Below, piece by piece: positions 36,201 to 48,036 of a stretch of 64,000 nucleotides of DNA. This stretch comes from Rhyzopertha dominica (taxonomy: Eukaryota; Arthropoda; Insecta; Coleoptera; Bostrichidae), in assembly GCA_025024175.1 (NCBI GenBank), contig QCXZ01000003.1, positions 14,900,392 to 14,964,391 of the forward strand. Reading direction: 5' to 3'. Below the pieces are notes generated by a model. The model was not told where the DNA came from. It made no database searches and saw only the letters and a program-made list of their open reading frames with translations. The position numbers and the translations under genes were made by a program. The number at the start of each line of letters is the position of its first letter. Positions within the stretch are counted from its first letter, which is position 1.

Positions 36201-37409
36201 GAGCTCAAATAAGGAAATTCACAGGTTGACATCAAATAGAAAAATAATTGCCTATCCTAGCTCCAATTCTCTAGCATGGCAGCAAGCAATATCAATCAGT
36301 TTTCAATTTACGATGTTCCATGGGACTAGATCTCACTATAGGAGCGAGTTTCTTTCATCTAATGCATTTGCAGGCACTTCGCACAGTTTGTGCATCCGGA
36401 ATCCGCCGTCTTGCATGAAATTGCTTTTATTGAATAGCTGCAATCGAAGGCATACTCTGCCCAAAAGTGGACATGCTCGCAACGCATCTGAATGTGTAGT
36501 AACAGCACAGTACCGTATAAAGTTTGAATGGGGTTTGACAGTCCAATTGCGAGGCAAAATATATCTACATATGTGACTTGATGTAAGTAATACTCGTACA
36601 CCTGTGAAAACAAGTTTACATGGTTATTACGAAATGACACATAGTTATGAAAAAGTAAATACCTAAGACAAACGACTGAAAAAAATTCTAACAGCCTATA
36701 TACCCAAATTTGGGAGTAATATTTTATTCCTACATAAGTTACTACTAAAAACGCTAAAAATATTTAAGGCACGCTAAGAAGCAATTTTCTTACACTACAG
36801 TCACTAAATACATTACAGCATTACTGTCGCGTGCTGCCCTCTGGCGTCTATAATGCAGCAACGCACACGATTACCGAGTGCCGTCATGAAGTTTAAAACT
36901 GTACTAAATCACCAACTAAAAGGTGTAGAGAATTGGGAAAAATTGTACTGAAAGTCAGGAGTTTCAAAAATCAAGTATATAGTGTAATCCACAAACAACA
37001 TTACACAAAATAACAAAAAAATAGACATTATTAATTACTACAAGAAAGAGCCGGAAAAAATTACTGTAGAACACAACTTTTAAAAATTATTACAAGAAGA
37101 TTGCAGCGTACAGCGTGCGATAACGTAATGCTTCTGCCAGGTGGTTTGAAAACGACAACTGATACTGCATTCGGAAGCTTTTGGTTCAGACTTGCTTCGA
37201 ATCTGTCGACAATTTTTATACGCCTTTAAACACTTTGTTTATGTGAGTTTATAATATGAATAATTTACCACCTGATTATGACTATGAGCAGATGCATTGT
37301 GGGTAAGCTGTATCTTCAGACACGTCTGAAGCATTGTAGAAAAACTTATAGTTTCTTTCTGAATTTAAAACATGCGCTTCTCAAATATGCCTGTAAACTC
37401 ATATGCCCA
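33276..37409. other. Non-coding stretch with possible islands
   Basis: No domain or retroelement core recognised. Around 33500-33520 there is CAGATGGCACTGCCGTCT, a phrase of a kind common in insect dispersed repeats. A GC-richer island is listed at 33930-34250. At 36226-36640 three overlapping frames (plus 116, minus 93 and 73 codons) are open. The minus text CATGTCCACTTTTGGGCAGAG resembles the 3' part of insect RTE-type repeats, but I cannot fix its boundaries. Frames at 34734-35223 are anonymous. Confidence 0.4.
33930..34250. promoter_or_regulatory. Candidate conserved non-coding element
   Basis: A GC-richer, complex island including a TATA-like word (TGTATATAAATT at about 33984-33995) and blocks such as CCCGTTGTCCGCGTGTGG. 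No start codon with a convincing downstream frame follows the TATA-like word, so I do not call a promoter. Possible enhancer. Confidence 0.22.
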
Positions 37410-38110
37410 TGAAAATCAGAGTAAGTCTACAGTAGCTAACTTTGACGTCCTAGATTTGTGGGCAAAATAGGGGTTTTATGAATTTTTGGGAAGTTTGTAT
37501 TGTGTAAAAAAATGAACATCAACTGACCGAGATATTGACTACAAGTATGTTATTTTAAATGAACGACCCCATTTTTAAAACGCATGCATCGAACTAAACA
37601 GAAACGTATTAAAACACCAGTACTCTACAAAACAGCCTATACTAATAGCCAACTTTTTTATTTGAAGTCGTAAAAGAGTGGTTTAGTCGGAAAAGTTTCT
37701 TGATTCTTAGAGAAGAATCTAAAAAAAGCAATTGAATACCAATTGACTAAGGTATTAACTACAGCTTGGTCATTTTAAATGAAACGCCATTCTCAATTGT
37801 CCATTGGATAGAGCCTATCGAATTAAACAAGGAAGTACTAAAGTATTACTAATCTAAAGTAATTTATTTTTGGGATATCTCATTTTGAATTATTGTTTCT
37901 TACGAGGGTCTAATAGTTAATTTTTTACTTGAAGTAGAATGGGTAGTTATATTTAAAATAAAATTAATGGTCAATATTTCGGTTGGGTGATGTTTAATTG
38001 TTTTTTTTTGTAAACACCACAAAATTCTCAAAATTCATGAAACTTCTCTATCTAAACCAATTGTCCGCGACATCAAATAAAAAAGTTACATATTGTAGAC
38101 TGTTACCGTG
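37410..38110. repeat. Three diverged copies of a ~150-bp unit, one inverted
   Basis: A unit containing AACTTTTTTATTTGAAGTCG, ATGAATTTTTGGGAAGTTTG and ATCAACTGACCGAGATATTG occurs at about 37410-37550 and, more diverged, at 37625-37790 in direct orientation. It recurs at about 37970-38110 inverted, where the complement reads GTCAATATTTCGGTTGGGTG, then CTCAAAATTCATGAAAC. The first and last copies form arms of about 70 bases. This is the architecture of an old non-autonomous foldback element. No coding frame inside. Confidence 0.65.
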
Positions 38111-38559
38111 GACACCAAACATTTTTCTGAAATATCCATCCCCCTACCAACATTGACTTATGAACGCGTTAATTGTTAAGCTGGAATGGTTCGGATCAAC
38201 TGCGGGAAAAATGCAATATCCACAGTTACTAACGGAAAAATTGCACAATGACTGGAGTCATGTAAATCTTATTTGAAAGCTATTTTTATTCTCCACATGT
38301 CTGAGTATTTAAAACTGAAATCGGACACACCATTCCAGAATTATGGCCATGTTAAAATAATTCCTAATTAACCTAGGGTTAATGCAACCTTTTATCCTTT
38401 CTGTAGGAAACTAACACAACTAGTAAACTAGCACAACACTTATGTATCAAGGTCATAACGTTCACTACGCTTTTGTTCTCACTCTGGTGGATTATAGTAA
38501 ATAACACAGCATTTTTTCAAAAGAACAGATCTACTTAATTTTTATTTATATTACATCAA

Positions 38560-39130
38560 CTAAAAGAGAAATGGGGTGTAATTGAAGCTCATCAGTCGGC
38601 ATGTCGAGTACATCAGGAACGAGCGCACAATTAAAAATACTTCATTAGACTCAAAATCCGTATTCTCGGCCGCCGTAGAGGAAAAAAGCTTAACGAGCAA
38701 AAGTGAACAATGGGGGATAAACCCCTGATAGTCAGGTTCGCGAAGCAACAGCTACCGGTACAACGTATTTTAATAATTGGACGCTTGTTCCAAGCTCTTC
38801 ACTTTCCGCGTTTTACATCGAGCAACACGAAATGCATTATGATTTATTTTTCCCTCGAGCGTACATCGTGTGTCTAGATCCCGTTTTGCACGAAATGGAG
38901 TTAAAATTGAGACGAACAAAACGCTGAAATTTTTGTTCTAGCTGTAACACCACACGGCCGGACAAACAAAATATATGAGATGCATATTTTGGCTTTGGCA
39001 CTAATTTAGAATATATTCAACCACGAGCCGCCCAGATATTGTGATCGATTGGAGACAGTAGAAGCGGTCCGCTGGTTTTGCCGGTTCCTAATGAACGCGG
39101 TTTCGAGTACAATGACAAACTGCGGAGATG
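38560..39130. promoter_or_regulatory. Candidate conserved non-coding element
   Basis: About 570 bases of higher complexity and GC in AT-rich flanks, with words such as GTCAGGTTCGCGAAGCAACAG and CCACGAGCCGCCCAGATATT. A 62-codon minus frame (38560-38748) has no domain. Texture-based call only. Confidence 0.22.
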
Positions 39131-41189
39131 CAGTAAGAAGAAGTACGCAAAAAAACAGCTACCAATAAAATAATTTAATACCAACATATAATTTTATTTA
39201 ATGTTTATACTAAATATTTCGAGATTAGAAAGGATATGATGAATTCATAATTATGTTTAACGCTACGCTAAAATGTGTACACTAGCATTTTTATTATTAC
39301 CGCTACATATGCTTGTACATGTTATGGTTATTTCGTTAATTTATAAATTAGCTAAATTGTATATAAATAACCAAATGTCAAGGTATTTTTGATGAAAAAT
39401 CTTACTGCTAAAAAAATTTCTGTGAATGTTTGAGAAATAGCTTCATTTTGAGACGACTGCGTTATTATAACGAAAATAGGGCGTCATCAAATGTGTCTTT
39501 TTTGTTATAACTACAACTATATGCATTTTTTGTGTTATTCCATTGAATTAACAGAAACGTTTCCAAAAATAACCAAAATGTTGACTAGTATCAATAGGCA
39601 GAAAGTTTAGAATTGTTGACGTTCAGCAAGTACTTAGTTCAGTCTGAAATAACGCTAAAGTTAGCAAAAGCTAACGACACTGACAGTGACAATTCTCAGA
39701 TCTGTGTTCTGCATGATTAATTAAAATCGTGCGTCTATAATGGCGATTGAACAAACCCATTTTGTGCCCATTTTGATGGCATAATAGTTGGATTCCTTAT
39801 ACAATAAGGGTTCTAATGTCACAAAATTGCATTTGGTTGCATTAAATTAAATTCCCTCTACGTAGTAATAGACTTTTCTGTTTAAAACGTCTCAAAATAA
39901 AGTCCTTTTTACATCTTATTTACTTCTTTTAGCATTTTTTTCGAAATTTTACATAATAACCCTTATTTTGAGTTTTTAATNCATTACTTTGTGTACTATG
40001 AAACTAGNTTTTAAACTAACCAAGTAAACGGATTAATTTTTCTTCTTACAATAACAATATTTAGCCCGTTTTCCTTATTAGTAATCACTATTGGGCAGTT
40101 TATATGACGCCACGTCTGTAAAATGTTATCTCTTTGTAGGAACCATTACTAAAGATTACAGGGTAATTTGTTTAATCATGTAATATCACCTAATCTCGGC
40201 TATATACAGAAACCATTTAACGATAACTACTAGTCACTGATACTCGTATTAATAAAGACAGCTAGAAATAGTGTGATTAATAGTTTCACTGCATATTTAA
40301 ATAACTGATTTTTTTACAAATATCTTTCCGAATTAATTTATAGTTGTATTTAAAGTTGATCTAGAAATTGTAAGCCAACGCTTTCGTACTAATAGACTAA
40401 TAGGATGTTTCGTAGATGCTTTATCAAGATGGCTTGGTACCGTCTAAATCCCAAATTAATTCGAAGCCCACTATAAAATTTGGTAGGTGTGATCTATACA
40501 TTTTAAGGTATTTTTATTAGTTCTTTTGGAAAAAAATTAAAATAGATCGAATTTGTAAAAATCCGAAATTGGGAATTTCTTTTCTTTTCTATGAAAAAAA
40601 TGAACTCAGTCGATAATTAGAAAATGCAGTAAGTTTTCCATACAAATTATTATTAAACTTGTTTGTTTCTGACTCTTCTTAAACTAAGTAACTGTGTTCG
40701 AACTACACTATGTGATTCACCTCTCATCAAATCTATACGAGCTCGTTGCTAGGCAATCACGCATTTATACGATAAGTTTATTGCGATATGTCTGTATTTA
40801 GGCCTTTTGGATGCAGAACGTACCAAAACAAAAACAAATTTGAAAAACAAAATTTTATTCTTTTACAACGAGGATTACATGGCTCAACGCATCTGATTGG
40901 AGTAGTTATAAAAATAGATTGTTATTATTGTAACGTCATAAAAGGGAGTTGCTCGTTACATGGTGATAAATTACTAAATTCGACTAGAAAATACACCAAC
41001 CAGATTATCAGTCAAAAAAGAATATTGCATCAAGTAACATAGGAGAATCAATTTGAGGGCAATTCATTATTTATTCTATCCATGTTATTGTATTCTGTTG
41101 TGGTTACTTGATATACCAAAAATGGAACCAAATTTCAATGAAGGCAGACTATGATATGAGTAGCACGTTCTGAAAGGAATAAGATTAAG

Positions 41190-41660
41190 CATCTGCCACG
41201 CATCGTTAGTTTCGATACCCGATTTCCACACCGATGCCTTACCTGACTTAAGGTAAGAACCTTTGGTAACGCGACTTCGGGTGAACGGACTATCGCAGCG
41301 GAGACTCTTGGTGATATTTCTCAGCACACCATTCCGCGCGGCAGGATGATCCCCTTCTTGACACATTTACCGGGAGGCCCATTCAAGCCACACACTATAT
41401 CATACGAGGCGTTGTCAGGAGCGCAAGGAGGCAATAAATACTTTAGATAACAAATTACCACGCATTAACATAAGCTTATAGTGTTGGTATGCGTGGCAGG
41501 ATTGCTCGGGAAATTAGTAATTCCGTTTGCGGAAGCCGACAAATGGCGTGCATGCTAGATATTGCGCGCAAAGTGACAGAAATGAATGCATTTGCGGAAT
41601 ACAGAATCATGAGCTGATGCTGATTATTGTTTAGGTGCTGTTTAGAATAGCACAATTGTC
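41190..41660. promoter_or_regulatory. Candidate conserved non-coding element
   Basis: Two adjoining GC-richer blocks (about 41190-41430 and 41490-41650). The first contains a short palindrome CTGACTTAAGGTAAG region, the second ATTGCGCGCAAAG. Open minus frames of 93 and 62 codons show no domain. It could be regulatory or an old unrecognised repeat. Confidence 0.2.
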
Positions 41661-41879
41661 TCATAAATTCAAATGTAGTCTAAAATGATAGTCTTTATTA
41701 TTAGTAAACTATAGGAACAATATTGCGAACCTGGGGTTTTTATGGATTCCATTTAAAAGTGTGTTCCAAGTGGCGCTATTTCGAATAACTTTAAAATAGC
41801 AAGCAAACTTTGTTCGGGATATGCACACTGCTAATGTTTCTAAGCATCCTTTTCGCCCACTTTTTGAGTTTTTGAGTTT

Positions 41880-42560
41880 TGCTGGTTGCAGTTGTCTTCA
41901 AGCCCTTTTCAGACATTCCCACCAGTGAGAATGCCTATAATTGGAGTATTTTCCGCACATTTCTGTCCAGTTCTTTCTGTAATAACTCATTAGGGCTGAC
42001 GTCTGGGGAATGGGGTGACAAATTAATGAATAAGTACGCCACTGACATCTTTCGAGATTTTGCACAGTCTGGACTTTGGACGAGTCTTTTGGATCGTTAT
42101 TTTGTTGAAGCACAAACCCTTCGCCTATAAAGTCGATGCCAGATGGAATAGCATTGCGCTGAAGGATACAATCATAATGTTCTTTTTTCAATGTGTTATC
42201 GATTGTTATAATATACAGACACCATCATAGCAGAAACAGCCCCACACCATCACCGAGCCACCGCTAAACTTAATGGTTAGATTACACACTAAAACCGGTA
42301 ACGTTCATAGGCTTTTGTATGGCAAAACTTTGGTCGTTTACTTCTAAATATTCTAATTTTGATTCATTCGTCCAGAGTACATGTTTCCTTTATTTGATTT
42401 ACTAGGCAACGTGCTGTTTTTTTAGTATTTTTAACGGACGAAACAGTAGCTTTTTTACTGTGACTGTGACACGAAAATGAAATCAATTTCGTTAAATTCA
42501 GAGGCTGGATTCGATATTTCAGCTTTTATATCAGACACAGGTCCTAATCCAGAACGTTTG
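41880..42560 (-). pseudogene. Tc1-like transposase relic (DD34E family)
   Basis: On the minus strand, from about 42390 down, the sequence reads LWTNESKLEYL ('L-W-T-D-E-S-K-F', first catalytic Asp changed to Asn). A degraded 'G-G-S-V-M-V-W-G' stretch follows, recognisable at about 42260. Then come LKKEHYDCILQRNAIPSGID and FIGEGFVLQQNNDPKDSSKV (42190-42080), the 'L-Q-x-H-A-I-P-S-G' and 'F-Q-Q-D-N-D-P-K-H' motifs holding the second catalytic Asp. A frame change leads to LSPHSPDVSPNELL ('S-P-D-L-N-P-I-E', with the Glu kept) and ELDRNVRK. Stops and at least two shifts break the gene. Terminal repeats were not found. The plus frame at 41879-42130 is its shadow. Confidence 0.85.
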
Positions 42561-44844
42561 CTTGTTAATTGAATTACTCGAACATTATTTTTGTGGTTTT
42601 TGTTATATTACACGATTCTGAAGTTAGGTTATTTAAAAAGTGGAAGCAGTGCAACTCCCCACTAGCAAACAAAAACACTAAGTACAATATTGAATAACAC
42701 AACAACATGTATCGTAAATATAGAGAAATTTTAGAGAAAAAAATGGAAAGGACAGTTAACAGATTAATATTAGTGTGAATTGACACCTTTTTGTCGAGCA
42801 AGGAACATATCTTGTTACCGGGAAATAAATATTAGTCAGTAAACGAGAAATTTCAAAAAAAAATTTATTTAATCTTAAGCTTTTGCAGGGTAGTGTGATT
42901 CTAACGATTCTCCTTTAATAAACTTTTGCTAAATATTTGCAATATCCTATTTGTGCAGTTGGATCTTAACCGTACATGGTGTTTAAAATTGTATTTTATA
43001 AGTTGGAAAATTCCAATTGGGATGTTTTATATTTACCTGAAATCGTTATACCATGAACTGTTCCGACGTTTTTCTTTAACTTTCGGTGCACGAAAATGGT
43101 ATAAAATTCATTGCTCTTATTAACAGTATTCCTAAGTCACTGAAAAAGGCTGTGAACGTGACAAACTTTTATCGCTCATAAAATACTAAATATGAATGAA
43201 AAAGCGAACGGTCTTTAAATATTTTTGATAATAGATACTAGGCCAAAGCAAGATAATGCAAATAGATGGCAAATTCAAGACAAAGATGACATCAGATCAG
43301 CCTGAAAGGCATTTTTCAAGGGTTTGGCAGAACGATTTGGATTTAAGGTTTTTGAATATTGATATTCATACATTCTACTTTGAGTAAAAATAAATTAGTA
43401 CAAATCTTTGGTGACACTACTACATATCAAACTTAAACGACTAATTCTTTTTAATCTTTAATTGCCAAACTGTATGCTAATTAATTAAATATTCAAAGAA
43501 CAACTACTACAGCAGTTTAGCCATATTTACATCGGGAATACACAATATGCAACTCAACAGCGAACAAACCAAAACTAAATATTCTGTAAGCTGATTACCC
43601 TGCGAATTTTTCAACAACACATCGAAAAGTTAATACCTACCACTAACCGCAAATACGGGCTCAATCCGTACGAACGCAGGTCAGTCACAGCGCTGTATTA
43701 TCTAACAAAACCACAGCAGCCAATTTTAGCATTTGATGCATGAATTTAAATAATATTGCCGACATATATTGAATCCGTTAAAAGCTTCTATTATGAGCGT
43801 TGCATTGATTATAGATTTGCAATAGTGGAGGGCATAGAGTGCTGTTGGAAGCTTAATGGCGATTTTAAATAGTTTTATGTCAAAATACAGTATCGACATT
43901 ACGTTACATAACTAATGAGATATGGTAAGCACACCTGAACATGTGGTAATCAAACAGATATTTAATTTGAAAGATCTGGCAAAAATGGTTACTAGACGAT
44001 TAATATAGCGTTTGAAAAAACAAATGTGTAACATGAAATTACGGGCAACTGTTCTTAGAAGGATAACGGTCTTTGCAATCTGTCACGCTACAAAAATTGT
44101 CCTATTTGATAGAGGTTCCAAGTCCTACCGGTAGATGGCCGGAACTTACAAGTGTAAGAATTTTACATATGTGATATGGGAATATATAATATAAACTTTC
44201 AATGTGCTCTGGACAGTTATAGGACTGATAAAATTAGGTGCTAAAAATTAAGTACGGTTTCACAAGTTTTATTTACGTTTAAATGTTATTGAGCTTGTCA
44301 TAATTCGAGTTTTGCTAAATTCGTTGTTTAACATTCCATTTGGCAAAGGTCGCTTAGAGCAGACAAACAAATAAATGTGCGGTAGTACATAGCTTCTTAA
44401 TTGTTATATTACTATATAAGCATTGTTACGGTAATTTTATACTCATGACTGAATGGTAGGCATTTGTAGTTTTATAACTTAAAATTAAACCTAACGTTTT
44501 CCCAGTAAAAAAGGAAATTGTGTCACATTGTGCTTAACTTATTAAAAATGACATGCAGCGCCACTTATCGGCAAACCGTAAAAGCTTGAATTCGCCGAAG
44601 GGTTCAAGTTCAGCCCGGACATGGGTATTGTGGTTGTTAATCATATGTGTAATGTGTAAAATTCAATAACACAGTAAAGCCTTATACATAATGAGCTGGC
44701 CAATAGCCATAAGCTGGCAGAACTATTAATTGGACAAACGTGTTGGCTGTGTTAGATACATATATTATTATTCGCTGTTCTTATCGTTCCTTATATTTGT
44801 TTATTACCTATAAATTATCGTTTAAGTATTCTCGGTATGACAAT
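42561..44844. other. No gene seen
   Basis: AT-rich sequence. At 44128-44141 CCGGTAGATGGCCG is a weak CTCF-like word. At about 44593-44630 GGGTTCAAGTTCAGCCCGGA resembles a box-B region of a SINE but lacks a box A. Neither is strong enough for its own entry. Confidence 0.45.
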
Positions 44845-45330
44845 ATGTCGTCAAAAAATATCAGTGCCCAAGGAAATGTGATGCATAGCCAAATTTGCGA
44901 AGTAATTGCGAATGTGCATGACAGCAAAAGCCAAACACCGTCACCTGCAAAGGAGAGAAAACCAAACCCACCAAAACGTGGTTTGAATAACGGGCAGATG
45001 AACACAATTCGTTTCACAATTTAAATTTCATTGCAATTGGACTACCAACTTTGCAGGGTATCTACTTACATTGCTCAAGTGTTACATTAAACATTGATAG
45101 TTTAACTGTGCTTATAACAATATTAATGCCTCAGAAATCAATTGGTGTGGAAGTAAGTACATTTGGAAGAATTATTCAAAGCATAGGATTGAAATAGAAT
45201 AGAATAACAAACAACATAAATGTTTTAATTGAGTCCTATAACGCAAGGTTGAAGAAGATCAAGTAGGTACCTACGGGATTTACAACAGTATATTCAGGAA
45301 AACAGAAAATTAAAGCAAACAGCCAAAACA
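44845..45330 (+). pseudogene. DDE_3-type transposase relic, N-terminal part
   Basis: From ATG 44845 the plus frame reads through MHSQICEVIANVHDSK and SPAKERKPNPPKRGLNNGQM. These match the N-terminal helix and the 'K-R-P-N-P-P-K-R-G-L-D-x-F' linker of a widespread arthropod IS630/Tc1-superfamily transposase (DDE superfamily endonuclease, DDE_3). About 50 residues of the DNA-binding region seem deleted between these two blocks. After a stop at 45022 the homology resumes in other frames: STFGRIIQSIGLK (about 45157), NNINVLIESYNARLKKIK, and YLRDLQQYIQENRKL (about 45270-45320). These correspond to 'L-x-R-I-I-x-x-x-G-F-K-W-K-K-T' and 'Y-L-R-x-L-x-x-Y-x-x-E-N-R-P'. The next expected piece, carrying the first catalytic Asp, is absent. 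The rest of the same type of transposase is found at 48037-48356 on the same strand. Confidence 0.65.
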
Positions 45331-45476
45331 TTCCAAATGCACCTATAATGTTACCGTCAGATTCATAAAGTGACAGCTACCATGTGATATGCACCATCAA
45401 AGTTATAACCTAATACAAAACTTTTTGTTAAAAAAATATATTTGTGCAACTCCAAATTTTCTTTGAAGACTATTTT

Positions 45477-46280
45477 TACTTCCACATCCAACGTATTGTA
45501 TCGCGAAAATAATTTTCAAAATTTTTTATTTGCTCATTCGCTTAAAAATGTTCGAAAACCCAAAAAAACAAAATTTGAGCAAAAACAAATTTCTTGTCTG
45601 TGTGTCTGAGGTTTTGTTTGTGGACATCATAACTTTCGAAAGACTTATTATATGAACTTGAAATTTGGCAAACGTGTAAATTTCAACCACCCAAAGCGAC
45701 CTGTTGTTTGTGGGGTAAGTAGGGTATCGGGAAGGGGGCGAAATTGGGGCCTTTTTTGCAAATTTTTTATTTTTATTTTTTTCGTTTTCGTATGTGATTA
45801 ATAGTATAACTGCGAGTATTATTCGTTCTTATAAATTTTCGGTGCAGCAAACTGTTTAGAAGATATTAGCAAAAAAGCGTCACTTAAAGAAAACGGTTTT
45901 TCCTAAATATCTCCGAATATATTTAATATATTAAAAAAATGAAAATACCATCAGATAGCAAATAAAATTTCTCACCAAAAGTGTCTTAGAAAATTTATCC
46001 TAAATTTTGCTCATACGTCTTTTTTAAATTATAGTATTATATAGAAAATGAAATTTCTGATCAGAAAGCATTCTTGTAATTTGTTGTGAAGTTAATAATT
46101 TTCGAGTTATTTTGGAAAAAAAAACGATTTTAAAAGTTTACTTATTTTTGCTAATATCACGAGGACTGTTTGTCTTAGAAAAAATGTGTAGAGAGAAAAA
46201 TTGCTCAAAACCTGATTACTAATCGGATAGTATAAGAAATAAAAAGGTAAATGTTATTTTGACAATTGGATGTGGAAGTA
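45477..46280. mobile_element. Non-coding element with 15-bp perfect terminal inverted repeats
   Basis: TACTTCCACATCCAA at 45477-45491 and its exact complement TTGGATGTGGAAGTA at 46266-46280 bound about 804 bases of very AT-rich sequence without a coding frame. This fits a miniature or deletion-derived DNA transposon. A clear target duplication was not found. It lies between the two halves of the DDE_3-type transposase, so it may have inserted into that older element or may belong to it. Confidence 0.6.
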
Positions 46281-48036
46281 TTGATTCAATTTGCAGCGGT
46301 TTTTTAAAGTACTCCAGACATTTTATCCATAATAAGTAACCTCATTTAATTCAATTCAAGCAGGCTTAATACCAATCTCTCAATAATTCACATAAGAGCA
46401 ATTTATTAATACTAACCGGAAAATATCTGGTTCTTCCATAAAGTACTTTATGCATCAATTTCTGCACCTAGTTCAACTAGTTTAAGCGCCTATATTACCA
46501 ACAAGCGCATTTCACCTTGTGACATTATAGCTCGGTTAGCTAATGCAATAATTGCCGTATAGCCCCAGACTTAATAGTCGCAAAGGGAAGCACCACGGAG
46601 AGCTGCCTTTAATGTTTGAACTGGGTAGCAAGCGCTTCCTCCTCAGTTGTGTAGTATGCAGCGGCGTGGCGCATTAACGTTATTCACAGAAGTTTTACAG
46701 ATATCGTAAAAATTCGGGGCCAGCTACAGCAAACATCCCATAGCGGCAGTTCTGCAAAGCTAATGCTCAGTGTAATTGTTATCAAGCCCAAAGGAGTGAA
46801 CGTCTGCGTCGGGAATGCGCCGCGATGCTCTTGTAAAAGTGCCTGATTTAGGACTAATGGCGCTGTAACGTTGTCGGAATGACTTTTTCTTTCGACGATA
46901 ATAATCTACCTACTCGGAGTTATTGCGGCAGTCTCGACCTAAAAAGCGGAGCGGCATGGGGACCATCAGCACGTCTGCGGCGCTATCTTGAAGCAAGAAC
47001 TGAATCAGCCTGTTCTCGACCGCGAGCCTAAAGTAGAGTTAAAAAGGTCGCCACTTTCAGAAACTGAAGTCTAAAATACCATCCTACAATTATCCTGTAA
47101 TTACCACATTCTCGAAATATTAGGTTTAATGTATATTTAAACTAAGAATCGGCAGGGTATCTATAAATGTCTATAAATGTTTCATGTACTCGGGTTAGCT
47201 TTGATTTGTTCACTCTTTATGCCAACTTTTTAAACTGTGGCGAAGTCACAATGTGCACAGTGTCTGAAACCGTATCACAGATCTATACTTACTTACTTCT
47301 AAGAAGTTTAATATAACGATAAGATTTTGTGATATTGCATAATATGTTGAAAGTGTTGGCTTTTATGTTCTTTATAGATACACTCCCATACTTCTTCTCA
47401 TACTAAAATCAAAGATTAATTAACTATTAAGATGGTTTACTTGTGTCGGCACCTTTGTTCTATTTGAAACCGATCTTATGACCTTNAAACGCCGATACCT
47501 TTAAATAAGAATTGATTTGACGCCAGAAAATTGAAATTAGACTTTTTAAGATTACGTCATCCAACATGGCTTCCAGGGAGCAACCAATGCGCGCATGGGA
47601 CGCGCCTATACGAAACCGTGGAAACGGACGCGTGGCAGATAGAGTTCGGTCGTTCATGACCAAGTCGTTCAAATTGAACGACCCATGCCTTGATTCGTTT
47701 GATTCGGCTCTCAGCTAATGAATCACCGGTCATGGTTGACGATTAGCCAGTTGGCTACTGTTACTGGACACATATTGCAGCTTTCAGATGTCTTTAAGCA
47801 GGTCTAACAACTCAGTAACTCGTTCTCGGTAATGATTCTTGAACGACTTGAATGATACGTAAATAACAGACGGCTTCGGCAAGTTCCACTGTTTTGCAGC
47901 GGAGTGGACCGTATCCGTATAAGCATTATTTGGTATTAGAAAAATATTATTTGAACTACAAATATTTCTCATCTAATAGTTTTTAATTTATAAATCAATC
48001 GTATTTTTCCTAATTTAATGAGATCTAGGGGGTGAG
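46281..48036. other. Non-coding stretch with GC-rich island and a GTTC-rich palindrome
   Basis: 46550-47080 is unusually GC-rich for this window (blocks like GCAGCGGCGTGGCGC and GCCGCGATGCTCTTG) with no frame of note. It could be a conserved element or an unrecognised repeat. At 47664-47682 GTCGTTCAAATTGAACGAC is a palindrome with 9-bp arms, in text (CGGTCGTTCATGACC) resembling hAT-element ends and similar to the sequence at 62.48 kb. A minus frame at 47784-47972 (62 codons) has no domain I can name. Confidence 0.4.

Larger units (their letters stand above)
38111..41879. other. Non-coding stretch
   Basis: No exon or mobile-element core recognised. The words CATTTTGAGACG (about 39446) and CGTCTCAAAATA (about 39887) are an inverted pair some 430 bases apart, too short to define an element. 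GC-richer islands at 38560-39130 and 41190-41660 are listed separately. The 84-codon plus frame at 40788-41042 is anonymous. Confidence 0.45.

Noticed and set aside
36226..36640. Overlapping frames of 116, 93 and 73 codons considered as an exon or RTE-type 3' end
   Set aside because: Three frames are open at once, which argues for composition rather than coding. The CCACTTTTGGGCAGAG phrase alone is too short to assign.
44593..44630. GGGTTCAAGTTCAGCCCGGACATGGG as a SINE 3' half
   Set aside because: Box-B-like only. The upstream half does not show box A.
47784..47972. 62-codon minus frame with KQWNLPKPSVIYV considered as a transposase HTH
   Set aside because: The resemblance to HTH domains is slight, there is no catalytic sequence nearby on that strand, and the DDE_3 relic next to it is on the other strand.
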